Shown here one piece after another: positions 32,310-40,440 of a stretch of DNA of 40,440 nt (the stretch's first letter is position 1; each line of letters starts with the position of its first letter). Both the position numbers and the translations under genes were made by a program. This DNA comes from Gemmatimonadota bacterium (GTDB taxonomy: Bacteria > Gemmatimonadota > Gemmatimonadetes > Longimicrobiales > RSA9): positions 1-40,440 of the forward strand of contig JADGQX010000011.1 in NCBI GenBank assembly GCA_017881445.1. Direction: 5' to 3'. The notes under the pieces are model-generated. The model searched no databases, was not told where the DNA came from, and saw nothing but the letters and a program-made list of their open reading frames with translations.

Positions 32310-32421
32310 GGTTCCCTCTCGTGTTGTCGAGCCCGGCCGGGCGATTGGGACCGGGCTACGTGGACCAGGGCCGCCCTCGTCACGGATCGTGCCGCAGCGT
32401 CACGGGGACCGCAGAGTGCGG

Positions 32422-33591
32422 CTACTTCAGCATCGTCTTGGCGATCGTCTGCAGCTGCATGTTGCTCGTACCCTCGTAGATGGTACCGATTTTCGCATCC
32501 CGGTAGAGCTTCTCGACCGGGTACTCCCGGGTGAAGCCGTTGCCGCCGTAAAGGTCGATGCACGTGGAGGCGATCCGCTGCGCCGTCTGGGAGCTGAAGA
32601 GCTTGGCCATGGCCGCCTCCGCCATGAAGGGCTGGCCCGCGTCCTTCAACCGCGCCGCGTTGTACACCATGAGGCGCACCGCCTCCAGCTCGGTCCGCAT
32701 CTGGGCCAGCTCGAACTGCACGCCCTGGAAGTCGCCGATCCTGTGGCCGAACTGCGCCCGCTCCTGCACGTAGGCGACGGTGTGGTCCAGGGCGCCCTGC
32801 GCCAGCCCCAGCATCTGCGCGCCGATGCCAATGCGGCCCTCGTTCAGCGTCTCTATGGACACCTTGTACCCCTTGCCCACCTCACCCAGCACGTTCTCCC
32901 GGGGCACGCGGCAGTCGTCCAGCATCAGCTCGCAGGTGGACGACGCCCGGATGCCGAGCTTGTCCTCCTTCTTGCCCACGGCGAAGCCCGGGAACTCCCG
33001 CTCCACGATGAAGGCCGTGATGCCGCGGTAGCCCGCTTCCGGGTTGACGTTGGCGAAGACGATGAAGAGACCGGCCTCCGCCGCGTTCGTGATCCACAGC
33101 TTCCGGCCCGTGAGCACCCAGGCATCGCCATCTTCGCGCGCCCGCGTCTGCAGCGCGAAGGCGTCGGAACCGGAGCCCGCCTCGGAGAGCGCGTACGCGC
33201 CCACCAGCTCCGTGCAGAGGCGGGGGAAGTACCGTGCCTTCAGCTCTTCGCTGCCCCAGCGCAGGATGGCGTTGTTCACCAGCGTGTTCTGCACGTCCAC
33301 GAAGACGCCCACGCTCGGGTCCACCCGCGACAGCTCCTCCACCACCAGCGCCGCGGTGAAGAAGGAGGCGCCGGCGCCGCCCCATTTATCCGGGATCTCG
33401 ATGCCCATGATCCCGAGCTCGAAGAGCTGGGGAATGAGATCGGGGTCGAGCTTCGCCTCCCGGTCCATGTGCTCGGTCCGGCCGGTGATCGCCTCCTCGG
33501 CGAAACTGCGCACCGTGTCCCGGAACAGCCGCTCCTCTTCCGTCAGGATCGTGAGGGGCGGCCGCGTGAGCTCAGGAAGCGTGACGGCCAT
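32422..33591 (-). CDS. Acyl-CoA dehydrogenase, short/branched-chain type
   Basis: A 389-residue acyl-CoA dehydrogenase of standard length, resembling the short/branched-chain (ACADSB) group. It oxidises acyl-CoA to enoyl-CoA with FAD and ETF. Signatures include YALSEAGSGSDAFAL, LWITNAAEAGLFIVFANV, GRIGIGAQMLGLAQGALD and the catalytic Glu in IGTIYEGTSNMQLQTIA. The ATG at 33591 follows AGAGGA and the expected N-terminal helices begin soon after; the frame is open upstream to 33675 without similarity. It is the first gene of the two-gene unit, upstream of the longer paralog. Confidence 0.94.
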   Translation of the reverse strand: MAVTLPELTRPPLTILTEEERLFRDTVRSFAEEAITGRTEHMDREAKLDPDLIPQLFELGIMGIEIPDKWGGAGASFFTAALVVEELSRVDPSVGVFVDVQNTLVNNAILRWGSEELKARYFPRLCTELVGAYALSEAGSGSDAFALQTRAREDGDAWVLTGRKLWITNAAEAGLFIVFANVNPEAGYRGITAFIVEREFPGFAVGKKEDKLGIRASSTCELMLDDCRVPRENVLGEVGKGYKVSIETLNEGRIGIGAQMLGLAQGALDHTVAYVQERAQFGHRIGDFQGVQFELAQMRTELEAVRLMVYNAARLKDAGQPFMAEAAMAKLFSSQTAQRIASTCIDLYGGNGFTREYPVEKLYRDAKIGTIYEGTSNMQLQTIAKTMLK

Positions 33592-33725
33592 GGCGGCGTC
33601 CTCTTCGTCGGGGTTCGTATGCTGGCTGAAAGCGCGAATACAATAGGGACCGGGGCCATACTCCGGCCAGGGCATGCGTAAGGCGTGCCGTGTGCCGGAA
33701 GATCCCGCGGACGGCGGGAGGCCGC

Positions 33726-33935
33726 TCAGCCGACCGGGGCGGCGCCGGCGGCGAGCTCGTGCAGCACCGCCAGGTGAAGCTCAAGGCGGGCTTCGAGATC
33801 CGCCGGCAGGGAGAGCCCCCGGCGCGCCGCCATCCAGCCGGCCGCCCGGTCCTTGTCCAGGATTCCGGCGCGCGAGGTCCACCGTGACGGGTGTGGCTCG
33901 AACTCCACGACGACCTCCACGCCGTCCGCGGCCGG
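33726..33935 (-). CDS. Possible small hypothetical protein (start uncertain)
   Basis: The minus frame ending at 33726 reads like protein: GVEVVVEFEPHPSRWTSRAG, ILDKDRAAGWMAARRGLSLP, ADLEARLELHLAVLHELAAG, with strong GC third positions. I do not recognise it. The frame is open back to a GTG at 34022, but that path runs through the terminator hairpin at 33952-33983, so any real start lies after it, perhaps at a GTG near 33930-33936. No Shine-Dalgarno is convincing. It may be non-coding. The 33592-33725 stretch holds nothing clear apart from the likely dehydrogenase promoter. Confidence 0.3.
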   Translation of the reverse strand, partial: PAADGVEVVVEFEPHPSRWTSRAGILDKDRAAGWMAARRGLSLPADLEARLELHLAVLHELAAGAAPVG

Positions 33936-33944
33936 GCGGCGCCG

Positions 33945-33983
33945 CAAAAGAACGACGCCGCCGGCCAAGGCCGGCGGCGTCGT
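33945..33983 (-). terminator. Strong minus-strand terminator
   Basis: A perfect 15-bp stem (33952-33966 with 33969-33983) is followed on the minus strand by TTCTTTT (33951-33945). It would end a transcript coming from the right, the one that holds the 20-codon ORF at 34061-34123. On the plus strand there is no T-tract. Confidence 0.8.
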
Positions 33984-34060
33984 GGGCTGCCCACAACCCG
34001 ACGCGATGCCGCGATCAGGCACCCATCGAGCGGACAGTCGGTTCTGCGAGTGTCGATCGG

Positions 34061-34123
34061 CTAGGCGCCGATGCGGCGATCGCTTGCCCGTGTCGAGTTG
34101 CGGACAGGTTTCGTACTTGGCAA
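34061..34123 (-). CDS. 20-residue basic peptide ORF with a near-perfect Shine-Dalgarno
   Basis: TTG at 34123 starts a 20-codon ORF ending in TAG: MPSTKPVRNSTRASDRRIGA, net positive with no Cys or Trp. It is preceded at the ideal 7-base spacing by AGGAGG, within a 13-base match to the anti-Shine-Dalgarno of 16S rRNA (34125-34137). No family is recognised. A possible promoter lies at about 34189-34229 (TTGCGG then TAGAGT). The strong terminator at 33945-33983 would end an RNA of about 240 bases. It could be a leader peptide, a small protein, or a ribosome-trapping RNA. Confidence 0.4.
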   Translation of the reverse strand: MPSTKPVRNSTRASDRRIGA

Positions 34124-34124
34124 G

Positions 34125-34137
34125 GGATCACCTCCTT
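34125..34137 (-). promoter_or_regulatory. Exceptionally long Shine-Dalgarno
   Basis: The minus strand reads AAGGAGGTGATCC, complementary over 13 bases to the usual 3' end of 16S rRNA. The core AGGAGG is 7 bases from the TTG of the 20-codon ORF. Ordinary genes in this window show only 4-6 matching bases. Confidence 0.7.
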
Positions 34138-34405
34138 CTTTAGGGGAGCGCGAGGGCGTGGTCACCAGCGGGCCCGCGGCCCGCAACTGCTGCGGAATAC
34201 TCTAATAGCGGGCTGGAAGTTCCGCAACGGCATGGGGTTGGTCGCGTACTCCGGCGGCGGCTCCCGGCGGTTTCCGGCGGGCCGCGCCCGAAGCTGCCGT
34301 TTCGACGCTGCTGCGCGCGCGGCCGTTCCGCCGTGGCGGTGTGCTGGCGGGGGACCGGGGGGCGAAATACCTTTTTCGTCCGGCGGCGAAAACGAAAGGG
34401 CACGA

Positions 34406-34645
34406 ATGGATGCACAAGGGTATCGGGAGCTGGTCGCGCTGGTGCGGCAAGTGCGCCACGACGCGAGCAATCCGCTGACGGCGGCGCTGGGGAACGTGCA
34501 GCTGCTGCTGGAGGATCCGGCGGTGCAGGACGCGGAGGTGCGGGAGGGGCTAACGGTGGTCGAGAGCGAGCTGCGTCGGCTGGCGGACATCCTGCGGCGG
34601 CTGAACGTGGTGAGGTCCGAGCCGGAAGGTACGGACCCGATCTGA
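34406..34645 (+). CDS. Isolated histidine-kinase dimerisation (HisKA-like) domain protein
   Basis: A 79-residue protein matching only the DHp part of a sensor kinase. Helix 1 holds VRHDASNPLTAALGNVQLLL with H18 in an H-box of the form HDxxNPL. A second helix follows, VREGLTVVESELRRLADILRRL. No ATPase domain, sensor domain or membrane helix is present, so it cannot phosphorylate itself alone. It may be a phosphotransfer or kinase-inhibiting module. The ATG at 34406 follows AAAGGG; the longer same-frame ORF from 33674 is not supported. It lies just before the gcvH promoter on the same strand. Confidence 0.7.
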   Translation: MDAQGYRELVALVRQVRHDASNPLTAALGNVQLLLEDPAVQDAEVREGLTVVESELRRLADILRRLNVVRSEPEGTDPI

Positions 34646-34660
34646 GCCCGTCGCGGCGGC

Positions 34661-34690
34661 TTGACGCTCGCCGCGACCGTGATCTATATC
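34661..34690 (+). promoter_or_regulatory. Sigma-70-type promoter of gcvH
   Basis: TTGACG (34661-34666), an 18-base spacer, then TATATC (34685-34690). Transcription should start near 34697, about 34 bases before the gcvH ATG. Confidence 0.7.
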
Positions 34691-34730
34691 TGTGCCCCGT
34701 CGGAGGGGCCACGCGCGCGAGGGAGGAGCC

Positions 34731-35120
34731 ATGTCGGAGATTCCGTCGGAGCTGCTGTACACGGAGGAGCACGAGTACCTGGCGCCCACGGACGAGGAGC
34801 TCGTCTACTCCGTGGGAATCACCGACTACGCGCAGGGCGAGCTGGGCGACATCGTCTACGTCGAGCTGCCGAGCGTGGGCGACCACTTCGGCCGGATGGA
34901 GACGTTCGGGACGGTCGAGGCGGTGAAGGCCGTCAGCGACCTGTTCTCTCCCGTGGCGGGCACGGTCGTGGAGGTCAATCCGGCGCTGGAAGCCGATCCG
35001 TCGCTGGTGAACAGCGATCCCTACGGCGCGGGCTGGATGATCAAGCTGCGGGTGGACGGCGCGGGCGAGCTGGACGAGCTGCTCGGGTCCGAGGAGTACG
35101 GCGCGCACCTGGGCGCATAG
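34731..35120 (+). CDS. gcvH: Glycine cleavage system H protein
   Basis: A 129-residue H protein that carries the aminomethyl group of glycine on a lipoyl arm between the P, T and L proteins. It starts with ELLYTEEHEYL and keeps VGITDYAQGELGDIVYVELP. The lipoyl Lys lies in GTVEAVKAVSDLFSPVAG (K66). Length is normal. GGGAGGAG lies before the ATG at 34731, behind a clear promoter. The gcvP gene lies 1 kb downstream, and a LipM-like octanoyltransferase that could modify K66 follows it. Confidence 0.96.
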   Translation: MSEIPSELLYTEEHEYLAPTDEELVYSVGITDYAQGELGDIVYVELPSVGDHFGRMETFGTVEAVKAVSDLFSPVAGTVVEVNPALEADPSLVNSDPYGAGWMIKLRVDGAGELDELLGSEEYGAHLGA

Positions 35121-35206
35121 CCCGGTCGGTCATCGACGACGCGCCGCGCGCGGGCGAACCCGGTGCGCGGCGCGTTCGTGCGTTCACGGGCACAACGGGG
35201 GGAACC

Positions 35207-35896
35207 ATGGCTCGCCTGACCTGGCACGGACACTCCTGCTTCCTGCTGGAAACGGACGACGGCAAGCGCATCCTCTTCGATCCATTCCTGGATCAGAACC
35301 CCGTCTCCGACATCCGGGCGGCCGACATCGGCGACCTGGATTTCATCCTGGTGACCCATGGCCACGCGGACCATTTCGCCGACGCCATTTCGCTGGCCAA
35401 GCGCACCGGCGCCACGCTCGTCTCCTCCTTCGAGATCGTGAGCTTCGTCCAGACGCAGGGCGTGGAGAACGCGCACCCCATGAGCATAGGCGGCGGCCAC
35501 AGCTTCTCCTTCGGCTACGCCAAGATGACGCCCGCGCTCCACGGCGGCGAGGTGGCCGGCGACGACGAGGGCAAGTACACCACCATGGCTGGCGGCTGGT
35601 GGCTCGACCTCAACGGCGGCAAGCGACTCTACCACGCCGGCGACACCGCCCTCACCATGGACATGAAGCTGCTGGAGGGGCAGGTGGACGTGGCCCTGCT
35701 CCCCATCGGCGACAACTTCACCATGGGGCCCGGCGACGCCGTGCGGGCGGTCGAGTTCATCCGCCCGCGCGCCGTCATTCCCATGCACTACAACACCTGG
35801 GACGTGATCAAGCAGGACCCGCACGCCTTTGCCCGCGCGGTGGGCGAGCTGGCCCGCGTGGTGGTGCTGGAGCCGGGCGGCAGCTACGAGTTCTAG
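35207..35896 (+). CDS. UPF0173 metal-dependent hydrolase (metallo-beta-lactamase fold)
   Basis: A 229-residue cytosolic metallo-hydrolase of the UPF0173 group. Metal-binding motifs are in place: TWHGHSCFLLE at the start, LVTHGHADHFADA (HxHxDH), HAGDTALTMDM and a late IPMHYNTWDV. The substrate of this family is not known to me. GGGGGGAA precedes the ATG. It sits between gcvH and gcvP on the same strand and is followed by a terminator-like hairpin, so it probably shares the gcvH transcript. A link to glycine cleavage is not established. Confidence 0.9.
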   Translation: MARLTWHGHSCFLLETDDGKRILFDPFLDQNPVSDIRAADIGDLDFILVTHGHADHFADAISLAKRTGATLVSSFEIVSFVQTQGVENAHPMSIGGGHSFSFGYAKMTPALHGGEVAGDDEGKYTTMAGGWWLDLNGGKRLYHAGDTALTMDMKLLEGQVDVALLPIGDNFTMGPGDAVRAVEFIRPRAVIPMHYNTWDVIKQDPHAFARAVGELARVVVLEPGGSYEF

Positions 35897-35915
35897 GCGA
35901 CGCGGGCGGCACTCG

Positions 35916-35957
35916 GAGCCCCGGCCGACCTGCAGGTTCGCGGGCGGCCCGGGGCTC
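35916..35957 (+). terminator. Terminator-like hairpin after the UPF0173 gene
   Basis: GAGCCCCGG-CC (from 35916) pairs with GGCCCGGGGCTC (ending 35957) with one bulge and is followed by TTCTC. It lies 19 bases after the stop codon. Confidence 0.6.
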
Positions 35958-36039
35958 TTCTCGAACGGCGAAACTACTTTCGTGCGCGTGCGCGAGCGCG
36001 TGAGCGCCGCGTCCGGGTTCTCGTGCTCCGCGACCTGCT

Positions 36040-36110
36040 CCTACCTGCCGCCGCCGGCCTCCTCCTCGAGCACGTGCATCTGCACGTGAGCCCTGCTCCT
36101 GCTCCCGTCG
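36040..36110 (-). repeat. GCAGG-word repeat element upstream of gcvP
   Basis: Read on the minus strand, this spacer segment holds the same 15-mer as 3576-3590 (here 36091-36105), further GAGCAGG words, and the octamer CACGTGCA as a perfect inverted pair (36071-36078 and 36081-36088). The rest of the 35897-36200 spacer has the hairpin above and presumably the gcvP promoter. I see no glycine riboswitch. Confidence 0.55.
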
Positions 36111-36200
36111 CGTCGGCTTTACGGGGGTAGTATCTTTCATAAGCTGGGCTCTTTTCCGGCGGACGAAGAACTGGAATCAGAACCGACGCGACGGGGCTTT

Positions 36201-39095
<2,895 letters not shown>

Positions 39096-39135
39096 GCAAG
39101 TTGAGGCGGAATCGCGCGAACGGGCGGGGGAGGCG

Positions 39136-40092
39136 GTGAGCGAGGGCGGGGGACAGCGGGACAGCGGGACAGCGGGAGACGGGGCGTTCGCGTCGATCCC
39201 GGCGGACAGCCTGGCCGCTCGCGCGTCCGAATTCTCCCACTCTTCCACTGTCCCGCTGTCCGAGAGTGAGCGGCGGCACTCTGCCGTTTGGCGGCTCGTC
39301 GATAGTGGTGCGCCCGCTCGCCCGGGGGCGGAGAACATGGCCATCGATCAGGCGCTGCTCGAGGCCGTGGAAGCGGGGGGTCTGCCGGCCCTCCGCTTCT
39401 ATTACTGGGAGCCGCCCTGCCTCTCGCTGGGACGGAACCAGCCGGCCCGGCGGGTCTACGATACCGCCGCCGCCGCGGCGCGCGGGATCGACATCGTGCG
39501 GCGGCCCACCGGCGGCCGGGCGGTGCTGCACGACCGGGAGCTGACCTACTGCGCGGTCGTCCCCGTCGGTGAGCTCGGGTCGCCGCGGGAGACCTATGCC
39601 GCCATCAACCGCGCGCTGGTCGCGGGGCTGCGGCGGCTGGGGGTCCCCGCCCTGGTGGTGTCCGGTCCCGCGGCCGGGGCGTCGCCCCCTGCCTGGCAGG
39701 AGGCGCTGGGCGCCTCGCCCTGCTTCGACGTGGCCGCGCCGGGCGAGGTGGTGGCGGAGGGGCGCAAGCTGATCGGCAGCGCCCAGCGCCGCGATGGCGG
39801 GGTAATGCTGCAGCACGGCTCCCTGCTGCTGGACGGCGACCAGGCCGCCGTGGTCGAGCTGCGCCTCGACCCGGGGCCGGTTCCGCCCGCGTTGCTGCCG
39901 CGTCCGGCCACGCTGCGCGAGCTGCTGGGAGAAGCGCCGCCTCGGGCGGCGCTGGAGCGGGCACTGGCGGCCGGATTCGAAGAGGCGCTAGGCATTCGTC
40001 TTGCGCCCGCCGCATTGTCCGGGGCCGAGGTGCAGGCCGCCGCGCGTTGGACGGCGCATTTCGGGTCGGAAGAGTGGACGTGGCGGCGGTGA
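39136..40092 (+). CDS. LipM-like octanoyltransferase / lipoate-protein ligase family
   Basis: A biotin/lipoyl transferase family protein, 318 residues from GTG 39136. Recognisable homology begins only at about residue 52 (VWRLVDSG, ENMAIDQALLEAV). Key motifs are IVRRPTGGRAVLHDRELTY, a Cys in SPCFDV (C196) and GRKLIGSAQRR (K211), followed by LQHGSLLLDGD. The Cys placed before the Lys motif fits LipM, which moves octanoyl from acyl carrier protein to GcvH through a Cys thioester. LplA, the ATP-dependent ligase, lacks it. The first about 50 codons read through a repeat tract, so the real start is in doubt; no ATG, GTG or TTG lies nearer in frame. Confidence 0.82.
   Translation: MSEGGGQRDSGTAGDGAFASIPADSLAARASEFSHSSTVPLSESERRHSAVWRLVDSGAPARPGAENMAIDQALLEAVEAGGLPALRFYYWEPPCLSLGRNQPARRVYDTAAAAARGIDIVRRPTGGRAVLHDRELTYCAVVPVGELGSPRETYAAINRALVAGLRRLGVPALVVSGPAAGASPPAWQEALGASPCFDVAAPGEVVAEGRKLIGSAQRRDGGVMLQHGSLLLDGDQAAVVELRLDPGPVPPALLPRPATLRELLGEAPPRAALERALAAGFEEALGIRLAPAALSGAEVQAAARWTAHFGSEEWTWRR
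39150..39260. repeat. GGGACAGC tandem repeat with a distant inverted copy
   Basis: GGGACAGC occurs three times in tandem (39150-39173). A 13-base segment of it (39152-39164) is perfectly inverted at 39248-39260. The pair spans the unlikely N-terminal coding part of the LipM-like gene and could form a stem with an 83-base loop. Confidence 0.8.
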
Positions 40093-40136
40093 GGCAGGGC
40101 CAGGGGACGTAGCGGCGAAACACCAGGGAGGGTGAT

Positions 40137-40440
40137 ATGGGGTTGGCGGACGCGACGATGCGGAGACTGGGCGCGAGGGTCGTGCTCGCGCTGGTGCTGG
40201 CGGCTGCGGTCGTCGCCTGCGGTGAGAAGAAGCGGCAGCCGGCGGCCGGCAGCGCCAGGCCGCGCGGGGGGACGGTGGTCGTCGGCATGCGCAGCGACTT
40301 CGGGCCGCTCGTGACCCCGGCCGGCCCGCTCGTCACGGTCGAATACGGCGGCGGCTACGCGGATGCCCTGATGACGCTCCGGATCCCCGCCGTGATCCCG
40401 GACGGCGCCGTGGCAGGCGCGTTCATCCATCATCAGGGTC
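40137..40440 (+). CDS. Lipoprotein, possibly a solute-binding protein (runs off window)
   Basis: The ATG at 40137 follows GGGAGG by 5 bases and opens a frame to the window end (101 codons). A signal helix ends in a lipobox (VVAC, C28), then GEKKRQPAAG and RGGTVVVGMRSDFG. The last string resembles the start of family 5 peptide-binding proteins of ABC transporters (GGTLVVGLRSDP...), but the following visible residues do not confirm it. Short of the rest of the gene, only an exported lipoprotein is certain. Confidence 0.65.
   Translation, partial: MGLADATMRRLGARVVLALVLAAAVVACGEKKRQPAAGSARPRGGTVVVGMRSDFGPLVTPAGPLVTVEYGGGYADALMTLRIPAVIPDGAVAGAFIHHQG

Noticed and set aside
34125-34140. Possible 3' end of a 16S rRNA gene on the plus strand (GGATCACCTCCTT)
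   Set aside because: Only 13 bases match. The preceding bases do not resemble the conserved helix 45 region, and no other rRNA sequence is present. It reads better as a Shine-Dalgarno on the minus strand.
35958-36200. Glycine riboswitch upstream of gcvP
   Set aside because: No tandem aptamer core or paired architecture can be made out; the spacer holds repeat words and a hairpin instead.
39150-39173. CRISPR-like repeat array
   Set aside because: The units are 8 bases and directly adjacent, with no spacers and no cas genes.
40132-40314. 60-codon ORF at the right edge in another frame
   Set aside because: The frame from ATG 40137 has a Shine-Dalgarno, a signal helix and a lipobox and stays open to the window end.

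Overview
The window reads as a high-GC, Gram-negative chromosome, most likely Gemmatimonadota or a close relative. The signs are GC-saturated third codon positions, lipoproteins with lipoboxes, a TonB/ExbB/ExbD energy module, an alternative complex III (Act) operon, an S46 peptidase, and a PorV-type outer-membrane protein next to a large secreted subtilisin with a C-terminal sorting-like domain. The lineage is inferred from gene content only. I see no rRNA, tRNA, CRISPR array, insertion sequence or phage gene.

Layout. 1-2750 (minus strand): the start of a TonB gene at the left edge, then ExbD, ExbD, ExbB, a short TonB C-terminal fragment and a 49-residue membrane protein, with a clear promoter and a short hairpin/T-tract leader at 2671-2750. 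3024-10724 (plus): actABCDEF, a complete quinol:electron-acceptor oxidoreductase (alternative complex III), closed by a convergent overlap with trmJ. 11568-19707: ilvE, a convergent MFS transporter, a secreted hypothetical, a PLP enzyme of the D-cysteine desulfhydrase/ACC deaminase group, an S46 dipeptidyl-peptidase and an M20 dipeptidase, ended by a strong terminator. 19779-23355: a lytic transglycosylase, a Cys-less HMA-like protein, a tail-anchored hypothetical, Hsp33, a GroES-like protein and an orphan ribbon-helix-helix protein.

23506-30148 (minus) is the most unusual region. An AraC-type regulator with a receiver-like N-terminus and a TPR protein are followed by a tightly overlapping trio: a lipoprotein resembling a subtilisin propeptide, a 1040-residue S8 protease, and a PorV-like barrel. 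I infer a dedicated secretion and control unit for one exported protease.

30381-33591 (minus): two acyl-CoA dehydrogenases. 33700-34200: a small minus-strand unit with a 20-codon ORF behind an unusually perfect Shine-Dalgarno and a strong terminator. 34406-40092 (plus): an isolated histidine-kinase dimerisation domain, gcvH, a UPF0173 hydrolase, gcvP and a LipM-like octanoyltransferase, so glycine cleavage and its lipoylation lie together (gcvT is not here). The right edge cuts a lipoprotein gene.

Many spacers carry short repeated words of 6-8 bases as tandem or inverted copies (3553-3690, 12573-12620, 18311-18331, 23403-23465, 36040-36110, 39150-39260). One 15-mer is shared between two spacers 32 kb apart. 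These look like a family of intergenic elements and merit a genome-wide count.
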